Of a stretch of DNA of 16,371 bases, positions 9,001 to 14,012 are shown in pieces. The DNA lies in contig CAZHNG010000137.1 of assembly GCA_964533785.1 (NCBI GenBank), positions 1-16,371 on the forward strand, written 5' to 3'. The notes under the pieces are model-generated. The model did not search any database, had not been told where the DNA came from, and saw only the letters and a list, made by a program, of their open reading frames with translations. Every line of letters begins with the position of its first letter. Position 1 is the first letter of the stretch. A program made the position numbers and the translations under genes. This stretch comes from JANQRV01 sp964533785. GTDB lineage: Bacteria > Bacteroidota > Bacteroidia > Chitinophagales > Saprospiraceae.

Positions 9001-9145
9001 CCGCTTTGAGGATCTTCGGCAACAATGGGAGAAACATAAAAATGAAATGGATCAGTTGATCGAGGTGGAGATGAAGGAGTTTAATGAGTTGTACAAAGAA
9101 AAGAATATTCCGGCTTTGATATTAACGGGGACGAGTAAGTCCTGA
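6002..9145 (+). CDS. Exported BNR/sortilin-like beta-propeller protein
   Basis: The 1047-residue product begins with a signal peptide (MKNIKILLAVATLMLWY, cleavage probably after VIDA near residue 23). From about 40 to 690 it holds at least ten Asp-box (BNR) motifs of the form S-x-D-x-G-x-T-W, such as KTEDAGVSWKNI near 76, KSMDAGKTWQHL near 132, KSEDGGNSWRKV near 183 and SFNNGGEWHKF near 684. They imply one or two beta-propellers of the VPS10/sortilin type. A beta-sandwich-like part follows to about 870, then a charged helical, coiled-coil-like tail at about 880-1035. Such proteins are often auto-named glycosyl hydrolase, but Asp boxes are structural and do not prove sialidase activity. There is no T9SS sorting domain at the C-terminus, so it may stay periplasmic. 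It appears monocistronic, with a hairpin after the stop. Confidence 0.85.
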   Translation: MKNIKILLAVATLMLWYSPVIDAQDKKMYTGIDSLYKGMQWRNIGPYRGGRSVASSGVIGDPMTYYMGTCGGGVWKTEDAGVSWKNISDGYFNTGSVGAIAVAPSDKNVIYVGMGEHAIRGVMTSHGDGVYKSMDAGKTWQHLGLKDSRHISAIEVHPDNPDVVYVAVQGAAFGATEERGVYKSEDGGNSWRKVLYVDENSGAADLSMDAGNPRVLYATMWDHRRYPWLVKSGGPGSGVYKSTDAGETWKKLTKGLPAEMGKAAVDVSPANPDVLYANIEAEGEKGGVYRSDDAGNSWKQTSKDRVTIARAWYYIEVFADPVDENTVYVLNAPMLKSVDGGKTFESIPNPHGDQHHMWINPDNPENIILSNDGGACVTFNGGKTWSSQENQPTAQFYRVITDSRFPYHIYGGQQDNSTVCIASRANGGISWKDWYAVSGCESAFLAFDPDDPRMVYGGCYQGYISVYDHKTDESKDIMAYPIIGLGWTPKEMKYRFNWNAPIVASSQDFNTIYHAGNKVLKTRDGGLSWQEISPDLTQNDMEKQIDGGGPYTNEGAGGEVYGTISYLECSPHDAGVIWSGSDDGLVYITRDGGGEWENVTPKGIGEALINSIDVSPHDPATAYVVATRYKFNDFTPMIFLTSNYGKSWTKITNGIGPEDFVRVVREDLKQPGLLYAGTEAGLYISFNNGGEWHKFQLNLPTCPITDLTFQDNDLIVATMGRAFWVLDDLGPLQQSAGELGEDLQVFDPRTAYRVMFGSGRRGLAGKNPPAGVIVDYYLPEGLDSTELSLSIKDDQGNVIRSFSSEKDKDYVKYDGGPAPEKTLDKKHGVNRFVWDMRGKSVPGIEKVFIYGGYSGGLVAPGTYTLEFKQGDQVLTTTCEIKPDPRIDAAPEDYAAQQEMLQKLSNKAIEVHESVNEMREYKKQLEALLAPLEEKVQAAEVVEKGEGIIEKIDTWEDGLIQKKQKTFQDVINFPNRLSSEILNLINRIDGHYPKLTEGAKTRFEDLRQQWEKHKNEMDQLIEVEMKEFNELYKEKNIPALILTGTSKS

Positions 9146-9151
9146 GCACTA

Positions 9152-9193
9152 AAATTGAGATTTAGTGGATTCAAACCCACAAAATCTCAATTT
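9152..9193 (+). terminator. Hairpin after the BNR gene
   Basis: AAATTGAGATTT at 9152-9163 is perfectly complementary to AAATCTCAATTT at 9182-9193. One A-A mismatch and a further GTGG/CCAC pairing extend the stem toward the loop. It starts 7 nt after the stop codon. The tail is only moderately T-rich, so termination is likely but not certain. Confidence 0.6.
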
Positions 9194-9199
9194 ATTTCC

Positions 9200-9207
9200 T
9201 ATCTTTG
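9200..9207 (+). promoter_or_regulatory. -7 element of the rpsF operon promoter
   Basis: TATCTTTG is a perfect TAnnTTTG match, followed by GCAG, and is the only strong match upstream of rpsF. No clear TTTG is seen at the expected -33 distance, where the terminator stem lies. Transcription from here would give a leader of about 220 nt. Confidence 0.5.
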
Positions 9208-9433
9208 CAGCCGCAAAATTAATCCGGTAGTGATTATTTTGTGGAGTTCTTTATTTATTCAACCACACGTTACGGAGATATAAGCTACTACTAAATGTTT
9301 GGACGCAGATTTATATCAAGAGGCTGGTTCCGTTTAATTCGTTATTCTAAAGATCTCAGCGTGGCGTTACTCACCCGTAATTAAGTCTGATATCTAAAAT
9401 CTGGTATCTGGCATCTCTAACAACGTGTAAATT
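9208..9433 (+). promoter_or_regulatory. Long 5' leader of the rpsF operon
   Basis: About 225 nt separate the probable promoter from rpsF. The leader holds a 29-codon open frame, 9295-9384 (MFGRRFISRG...), and a 7-bp array directly before rpsF. ACACGTT at about 9263-9269 can pair with AACGTGT at 9422-9428, just upstream of the start codon. S6:S18-binding leaders are known in many bacteria and would fit here, but I cannot confirm that fold by eye. Confidence 0.35.
9384..9418 (+). repeat. 7-bp phased array, copy 4
   Basis: Five units: AGTCTGA, TATCTAA, AATCTGG, TATCTGG, CATCTCT. The array ends 15 nt before the rpsF start codon, so it lies in the transcribed leader. It is in the same orientation as the copies near 3745 and 10308. 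Confidence 0.65.
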
Positions 9434-9943
9434 ATGTCTGATCCAATGAAACAATATGAAGTTACCATTATTGTAGACCCAGTGCTGTCGGGGGAAGAAA
9501 TTAGTGCGACAGCTCAGACATATGTCGATCACCTCAAGAATGAGGGTTGTGAAATCGTACATGTGGATGAAATGGGCCTTCGCCAGTTGGCCTACCCAAT
9601 TAAACGGCGCACCTCTGGTGTGTACTATTGTATTGAATTTAAAGCACCTGATGGCTCCGTCATCAGTAAGTTAGAGTTAGCGCTTCGCCGCGATGAACGC
9701 ATCATGCGTTTCCTTACCATGAAGTTAGACAAGCACGGTGTTAAGTACAACGATGACAAACGCAAAGGCCTTATTGGTCGTAAACGAGACCAGGAAGAAG
9801 AGGACACTAAAAAAGAAGAGCGTCCCGATAAACCGGAAAGAAGTAGACGTCAGCGCAAAACACTGAACAACCCCGCGGTAGCGAGTGGTGCAGAAAAAGC
9901 TACGGCTACCTCCTCGAAAAAGAAAGAAGAAGAGGAAGAATAG
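9434..9943 (+). CDS. rpsF: 30S ribosomal protein S6
   Basis: The N-terminal part, about residues 5-100, matches S6: MKQYEVTIIVDP, then LRQLAYPIKRRTSGVYYCIEF, then LELALRRDERIMRFLTMKLDKH. S6 binds 16S rRNA together with S18 in the platform of the small subunit. The protein has 169 residues against roughly 95-130 in most bacteria. The excess is a low-complexity tail from about 110 onward, rich in K, R and E and ending in five glutamates; this segment is expected to be disordered. Gene order rpsF-rpsR-rplI is the usual one. The start ATG is preceded by a 7-bp array and has no strong Shine-Dalgarno sequence, as is common in Bacteroidota. Confidence 0.95.
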   Translation: MSDPMKQYEVTIIVDPVLSGEEISATAQTYVDHLKNEGCEIVHVDEMGLRQLAYPIKRRTSGVYYCIEFKAPDGSVISKLELALRRDERIMRFLTMKLDKHGVKYNDDKRKGLIGRKRDQEEEDTKKEERPDKPERSRRQRKTLNNPAVASGAEKATATSSKKKEEEEE

Positions 9944-9967
9944 TATTCCTTCACTTAAAATTCAATT

Positions 9968-10240
9968 ATGATGGCAAATAAAAAAGAAGATATAAAGTTT
10001 CTTAGTAATCCTAAGATCGGTAAAAAAAGAGACAAGTATTGTCGTTTTAGAAAATACGGCATCAAGTACATCGATTATAAAGACCCTGATTTCTTGAAGC
10101 AGTTCGTCAATGAACAAGGGAAAATACTCCCGAGAAGGATTACCGGTAATTCTTTAAAATACCAAAGAAAGGTAGCTGCAGCGGTAAAGAGAGCTCGCCA
10201 TCTGGCCATGTTACCTTACGTAACGGATTTGTTGAAGTAA
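9968..10240 (+). CDS. rpsR: 30S ribosomal protein S18
   Basis: The 90-residue product has the S18 signature: KYCRFRKYGIKYIDYKD, then LKQFVNEQGKILPRRITGNSLKYQRKVAAAVKRARHLAMLPYV. S18 heterodimerises with S6 on the 16S rRNA platform, which explains the gene pairing. It begins 24 bp after rpsF. Two adjacent ATG codons (9968 and 9971) are possible starts and differ by one methionine. Confidence 0.95.
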   Translation: MMANKKEDIKFLSNPKIGKKRDKYCRFRKYGIKYIDYKDPDFLKQFVNEQGKILPRRITGNSLKYQRKVAAAVKRARHLAMLPYVTDLLK

Positions 10241-10307
10241 GGATCACTCCTCTATTTCAATTACCAATGCCCAATTCTTCTCACACACGCTCTCCCGATC
10301 TTTACGG

Positions 10308-10328
10308 GATCTAGTATCTGGCGTCTAG
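10308..10328 (+). repeat. 7-bp phased array, copy 5
   Basis: Three units, GATCTAG, TATCTGG and CGTCTAG, in the rpsR-rplI intergenic gap of 118 bp. A weak 5-bp stem (TCCCG at 10293-10297 with CGGGA at 10305-10309) overlaps its left edge. The array lengthens a gap that is usually short in this operon. Confidence 0.55.
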
Positions 10329-10358
10329 AGTATTTACTCATTATAACATTCTTCAATC

Positions 10359-10805
10359 ATGGATATTATACTTTTAAAAGATTTAGATAATGTGGGGGAT
10401 AAGCATGATGTTGTTACCGTGAAAGACGGTTTCGCACGTAATTATCTGATCCCTCAGAAAATGGCGATCATTGCCAATGCGCCAAATCGTGCTAAACTGG
10501 ATAAGATCAAAGCAAAAGAAGCGGCTGAATTGGCGGCACGGAAAGCTGAATTCCAGGAAATTGCCGATAAGTTGAAAGGCAAAACCCTGAAAATTGGTGC
10601 TAAAGCCGGACAAAGTGAAAAGATCTTCGGTAGCGTTACGGCCATTCAACTGTCAAACGCTATCCAGGATCAGTTTGATATTGAGATCGATCGCAGAAAA
10701 ATCGAAATTACTGAAGAAGTGAAAACTTTGGGTACTTATACCGCTATTCTGAATATTCATCCTGAAGTGGAAGCTTCGGTTGCCTTTGAGGTTGTAGCCG
10801 AGTAA
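10359..10805 (+). CDS. rplI: 50S ribosomal protein L9
   Basis: The 148-residue product has the usual L9 length. It opens with the N-terminal RNA-binding domain signature (MDIILLKDLDNVGDKHDVV, then VKDGFARNYLIPQKMA). The central part, about 45-75, is the long A/K/E-rich connecting helix, and the C-terminal domain contains KIFGSVTAIQLSNAI. L9 binds 23S rRNA near the L1 stalk and helps maintain reading frame. It is the last gene of the rpsF-rpsR-rplI cluster, followed by a strong palindrome. Confidence 0.95.
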   Translation: MDIILLKDLDNVGDKHDVVTVKDGFARNYLIPQKMAIIANAPNRAKLDKIKAKEAAELAARKAEFQEIADKLKGKTLKIGAKAGQSEKIFGSVTAIQLSNAIQDQFDIEIDRRKIEITEEVKTLGTYTAILNIHPEVEASVAFEVVAE

Positions 10806-10843
10806 TTCATTAATTTTAAAAAGTTAGAACAGCTTGAATGGAT

Positions 10844-10876
10844 AGGCTGTCTCATAAATTGATTTTGAGACAGCCT
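10844..10876. terminator. Perfect 11-bp palindrome after rplI
   Basis: AGGCTGTCTCA (10844-10854) and TGAGACAGCCT (10866-10876) enclose an 11-nt loop. The position, 38 bp after rplI and just before a convergent remnant, suits a bidirectional terminator, although no T-run follows. The same arm recurs with one mismatch at 11956-11969, so it may instead be the end of a mobile element. Confidence 0.55.
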
Positions 10877-10881
10877 AGTCC

Positions 10882-11145
10882 TCATTTGTAAAGGCCATTT
10901 TTATCGTGGTCTTCTATATTTAAAATAAATCCTACCTTAAAAACATTCTCAATTTTGATGTTGAGGTCTTTTTTGAGAAGCTTTCGCAACCGCGAGATAA
11001 AAACATCAAAACTTCTTCCCGGGAAATAATCTTGTTTGCCATATATCTTTTCTACAGCATAATTCCTTTTTAAAATTCGGTTTTTGTGTAACAACTGCAA
11101 AACTATTCTCTCTATTAACTTTCTTTCAACAAATTCAAAATCGCC
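10882..11145 (-). pseudogene. Response regulator remnant (winged-helix DNA-binding domain only)
   Basis: The frame is open from 11145 to the stop at 10882 but has no ATG or GTG start; the first usable codon is TTG at 11100. The translation matches the C-terminal OmpR/PhoB-type winged helix of two-component response regulators: LLHKNRILKR, then VEKIYGKQDYFPGRSFDVFI, then SRLRKLLKKDLNIKIENVFK, then VGFIL. The receiver domain with its phosphorylated aspartate is missing. The homologous frame begins inside the 3' end of the TPR gene and overlaps it by 31 bp, so the upstream part was probably removed when the TPR gene was joined here. It probably makes no functional protein. Confidence 0.7.
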
Positions 11146-11825
11146 TCAATAATACGGGATTTATAAAAATTCGCTTCATCGGTTGAAATTACTCCCCCCC
11201 GGTATTTAAAGTTGATGTCGACCAGGTGGTTTTTGAGGCTGATGATCTCTTCGAGGAGATCTTCATCGGTCTCCCTGAAGAAGTTTTCGAGGCTTTCCAA
11301 AGCCTCATCGATCCGGTTCTCCGATAACAATTGTTCCACTTCAATGTGGAGGATCAACTCCCTGGTCTTATCAATGATATTTTCTTTCAGTTCGTTCAGG
11401 TAGGAATTATCCTTACCGTATTTCAATCCCTCATTAACGGTATCCAGCGCTTTGAGGATCTGACCGTTTTTAAAATAAGAATCGGTCAACAAACGAAAAG
11501 CAAGTGTACTACGTGGATTTATACGCAAAGAAGTACGCAACACACTGATCGCTTCTTCCAGGTCATCCATTCGTTTATACGCTAAGCCTAATTCGTTGTA
11601 GTATTTAAGCGGTTTGGGATTCTCCTTAATCGCTTTCTTCAGCAACCTTACGGCTTCCCCCAATTCCTGACGAGAACGGCGACGGAAATAATTCGCCAAA
11701 TTGTACAGCATTTCAGCATTCTTGGGGTACTTTTGCAAACCTTCTTCCAATAATTCGATCGCCATGTCAAAACGACCTCTGTTTCTCAATTGTTTGGCAC
11801 GGTCCAAGTAATCTTCAGCCTGCAT
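11115..11825 (-). CDS. TPR protein with C-terminal EAD11-like domain
   Basis: The 236-residue soluble protein has about four tetratricopeptide repeats at roughly 2-35, 36-72, 73-106 and 107-140. Examples are GRFDMAIELLEEGLQKYPKN and DDLEEAISVLRTSLRINPRS. A charged helix leads to a C-terminal domain at about 163-235 (LLSENRIDEALESLENFF, then LKNHLVDINFKYRGGVIS, then SRIIEAILNLL). That pattern fits effector-associated domain 11, a small helical adaptor found in Bacteroidota and other complex bacteria and linked to NTPase-centred conflict systems. The role proposed here, a scaffold that recruits an effector through EAD-EAD contacts, is inferred. No effector or NTPase gene is within the window. 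The gene lies inside a 1.1-kb segment bounded by inverted repeats. No strong promoter was found upstream. Confidence 0.75.
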   Translation of the reverse strand: MQAEDYLDRAKQLRNRGRFDMAIELLEEGLQKYPKNAEMLYNLANYFRRRSRQELGEAVRLLKKAIKENPKPLKYYNELGLAYKRMDDLEEAISVLRTSLRINPRSTLAFRLLTDSYFKNGQILKALDTVNEGLKYGKDNSYLNELKENIIDKTRELILHIEVEQLLSENRIDEALESLENFFRETDEDLLEEIISLKNHLVDINFKYRGGVISTDEANFYKSRIIEAILNLLKES

Positions 11826-12102
11826 ATAAGTCTATTTTTTCGAGGAAGAAAAAGATAAGAAAATATCTTTCGATTTCAATTCTTACCAATACAACCGAAA
11901 TATAGAAATTTATACTCGTTCCTGGAAAATTTAAGATTTTTTCTTTGTGTTTTACTTATGAGACGGCCTCTGAAAAATACAAAGTTTGCCTTAATGTCAA
12001 AATGGGTATTTGGATTTGCGGTGGTAAAGCAGTCAGGGGTAGACCCCTCCAATCTAAATAAAAATTAGCGATTTCTAATTTGGGATTTAAGATATGCCAC
12101 TA

Positions 12103-12120
12103 AGCCGATAGCTATCGGCT
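12103..12120. repeat. Perfect 18-bp palindrome flanked by CTAA
   Basis: AGCCGATAGCTATCGGCT is self-complementary over its whole length. It is flanked by CTAA on both sides (CTAA shares its last A with the palindrome on the left, and CTAA follows at 12121-12124). Removing the element and one CTAA restores CCACTAAAACACGAA, which resembles the CACTAAA repeat around it. This looks like insertion with a 4-bp duplication. Confidence 0.65.
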
Positions 12121-12172
12121 CTAAAACACGAAAATGCACTAAAGATTTTGGGGGATTTTGTGATTTAGTGTT

Positions 12173-12208
12173 CCTGCCTGACGGCTATGGACGGTATCGG
12201 CAGGCAGG
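12173..12208. repeat. Palindromic element with CCTGCCTG/CAGGCAGG arms
   Basis: The 8-bp arms at 12173-12180 and 12201-12208 enclose 20 nt that includes GGTATCGG, a relative of the core of the palindrome at 12103. Five T residues follow (12209-12213), so it could act as a terminator. The flanks TTTAGTGTT and TTTTTGG read as one interrupted repeat. Confidence 0.6.
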
Positions 12209-12349
12209 TTTTTGGCGATTAAATAGCGGTCATATTGGAAATTGCTGCATAAAAATCTGTGTTTTGCATTTTTGTCTACCCTTCAAGCATTTAAAGTGCC
12301 ATAAATACCCAAACAATCCATTACCATAATAATCTTGCTACAAAAAATC

Positions 12350-12357
12350 TAAATTTG
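12350..12357 (+). promoter_or_regulatory. -7 element upstream of purC
   Basis: TAAATTTG fits TAnnTTTG and is followed by CAC. It lies 23 nt before the purC start codon. No matching TTTG is seen at the proper -33 spacing; only TTG at 12335-12337, which is too close. Confidence 0.4.
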
Positions 12358-12380
12358 CACCTAATCAAATTTTACCAACG

Positions 12381-13319
12381 ATGCCGCAAGCTTTAATGCA
12401 TACCGATTTTCAATTTCCGGGGCAAACAGGATTTTACCGTGGTAAAGTCAGGGACGTATACCAGGTACAAGATCAATTGATCATGGTGGCCAGCGACCGG
12501 ATCTCTGCTTTTGATCATATCTTACCGAAAGGTATTCCCTTCAAAGGGCAGGTGTTGAACCAAACGGCGACTTATTTTTTAAAAGCTACGCAGGATATTG
12601 TCCCGAATTGGCTCATCAGTGTGCCCGATCCGAATGTAGCTATAGGCGTGTATTGTGATCCCATAAAGATCGAGATGGTGATTCGCGGATATCTGGCAGG
12701 GCATGCCTGGCGGGTCTACCGTGCAGGCGAGCGTCAGCTTTGCGGCGTATCTTTACCCGAAGGATTAAAAGAGGGCGATAAATTGCCACAACCTATTATT
12801 ACGCCGGCAACTAAAGCGGAAGAGGGGCATGATGAAGACATTTCTCGAGAGGAGATCATCTCACAGCAAATGATAAGTGAAAAGGATTACGAACAATTAG
12901 AACAGTATACTTATGCGCTATTCGAAAGAGGAACTGAAATGGCGGCCGCCCAGGGATTAATTTTGGTGGATACCAAATACGAATTTGGCAAAAAAAATGG
13001 CAAAATTTTACTGATCGATGAAGTTCATACACCAGACAGTTCACGTTATTATTACCTGGACGGTTATGAAGAAAGACAACGGGCGGGCATACAACAGCAG
13101 CATCTGAGCAAGGAGTTTGTGCGGGAATGGCTGATCGCGAACGGATTTCAGGGGCTGGAAGGGCAAAAGATGCCGCAAATGCCGCAAGAATTTATTGATC
13201 AGGTTGCTGCTCGTTACATTGAGTTGTATGAAACCGTTACCGGTCAACCTTTTGAGAAACAAGATACTTCAGATATCAAAGAAAGAATTTTTAATAACGT
13301 ATTGAATTATTTAGCCTAA
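12381..13319 (+). CDS. purC: SAICAR synthetase (phosphoribosylaminoimidazole-succinocarboxamide synthase)
   Basis: PurC joins CAIR and L-aspartate using ATP to give SAICAR in de novo purine synthesis, in the cytoplasm. The family motifs are clear: RGKVRDVY near residue 20, SDRISAFDHILP near 38, VIRGYLAGHAWRVY near 95, PITPATKAEEGHDE-like IITPATKAEEGHDEDIS near 138, and VDTKYEFG near 194 followed by LIDEVHTPDSSRY. The product has 312 residues, the long form seen in Bacteroidota and yeast, against about 237 in E. coli. The exported hypothetical gene follows with a gap of about 15 bp, suggesting one transcript. Confidence 0.95.
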   Translation: MPQALMHTDFQFPGQTGFYRGKVRDVYQVQDQLIMVASDRISAFDHILPKGIPFKGQVLNQTATYFLKATQDIVPNWLISVPDPNVAIGVYCDPIKIEMVIRGYLAGHAWRVYRAGERQLCGVSLPEGLKEGDKLPQPIITPATKAEEGHDEDISREEIISQQMISEKDYEQLEQYTYALFERGTEMAAAQGLILVDTKYEFGKKNGKILLIDEVHTPDSSRYYYLDGYEERQRAGIQQQHLSKEFVREWLIANGFQGLEGQKMPQMPQEFIDQVAARYIELYETVTGQPFEKQDTSDIKERIFNNVLNYLA

Positions 13320-13334
13320 GTGGGAGTCGATTTT

Positions 13335-14006
13335 ATGAATTTCAGAATAACCATATTGTGTGTAACGCTTTCTCTTTTTTATTGGAATGAGGGGAATGCT
13401 CAGCCCGATAGCCTTATTGTAAATAACGATTTTGATTTTAAAGATGGCATTTATTTATCTTTTGAATCTTTTCAGAAAAATCAACCGGATTATCTGTGGG
13501 AAGACATTAGGTTAAGAATGCACCTAAACGATGAGTCACTGATCGCTACGATCAATCAGATGGAACTACTGGATAGTGCGCAAGTCATTCCTTTGCAGAA
13601 AGTGTGGGGACTGAGTTTTGAAGGTGTTCCTTACATCAACTTTGATACTTCCAATGTCGATTATGTCCGGCTGGCGGCTTTTCGGCAGGTGGGGAAGGTT
13701 TGTTATTACAGTTATTGGACTACGGAAACGGAGATGGTCTCTATCAAAGCTTACAATCCGGTAACCGGGAGACCGTTCCGGCAGGCCAAGTTGCCTAAGG
13801 AAAAGCAGGTCTTAAAAGAGTGGATCCTGAATTTTGAAACAGGGGCCGTTTGGCCCTTTAATAAACCTAATTTGTTACCCTGGATAAAGGAGGATCCTAC
13901 CCTTTATGAGGCAGTTAAAAAAATTGACAAAGCCTCCCCGACGGATACTTTATTCAATCATTTGAAACTATTCAATCAAAGGAATACGGTTTTCATTGTA
14001 AAGTAA
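13335..14006 (+). CDS. Exported hypothetical protein
   Basis: From the ATG at 13335 the product has 223 residues and a clear signal peptide (MNFRITILCVTLSLFYW, probable cleavage after GNA before QPDS). The GTG at 13320 is also in frame but would add five residues in front of the signal, so I prefer the ATG. The mature part begins with DFKDGIYLSFESFQKNQP, a pattern I recall in small Bacteroidota secreted proteins of unknown function. It has no sorting domain, lipobox or recognised catalytic motif. It follows purC closely and ends 6 bp before the chimeric ORF. Confidence 0.75.
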   Translation: MNFRITILCVTLSLFYWNEGNAQPDSLIVNNDFDFKDGIYLSFESFQKNQPDYLWEDIRLRMHLNDESLIATINQMELLDSAQVIPLQKVWGLSFEGVPYINFDTSNVDYVRLAAFRQVGKVCYYSYWTTETEMVSIKAYNPVTGRPFRQAKLPKEKQVLKEWILNFETGAVWPFNKPNLLPWIKEDPTLYEAVKKIDKASPTDTLFNHLKLFNQRNTVFIVK

Positions 14007-14012
14007 GTTTGA

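Larger units (their letters stand above)
10844..11969. other. 1.1-kb segment bounded by 14-bp inverted repeats
   Basis: AGGCTGTCTCATAA at 10844-10857 and TTATGAGACGGCCT at 11956-11969 are reverse complements with one mismatch. They enclose the TPR/EAD11-like gene and the response regulator remnant. No transposase and no clear target-site duplication are visible. The segment could be a non-autonomous passenger element or a scar from insertion-sequence activity. Confidence 0.45.
11970..12380. other. Gene-free region made of nested inverted repeats
   Basis: No convincing gene is present. The right part of 11970-12070 contains a small AGGGG-TAGA-CCCCT hairpin (12035-12048). From about 12096 to 12220 lies an old imperfect inverted repeat built on CACTAAA/TTTAGTG (12137-12143 and 12164-12170). 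Two further palindromic elements interrupt it. The purC promoter region follows. Confidence 0.6.

Noticed and set aside
10844..11969. Intact insertion sequence
   Set aside because: No transposase or remnant of one is encoded, and no convincing target-site duplication flanks the inverted repeats.
11958..12068. 36-codon plus-strand ORF (MRRPLKNTKFALMSKWVFGF...)
   Set aside because: It begins inside the right inverted repeat border, has no recognisable relative or promoter, and lies in repeat-rich DNA.
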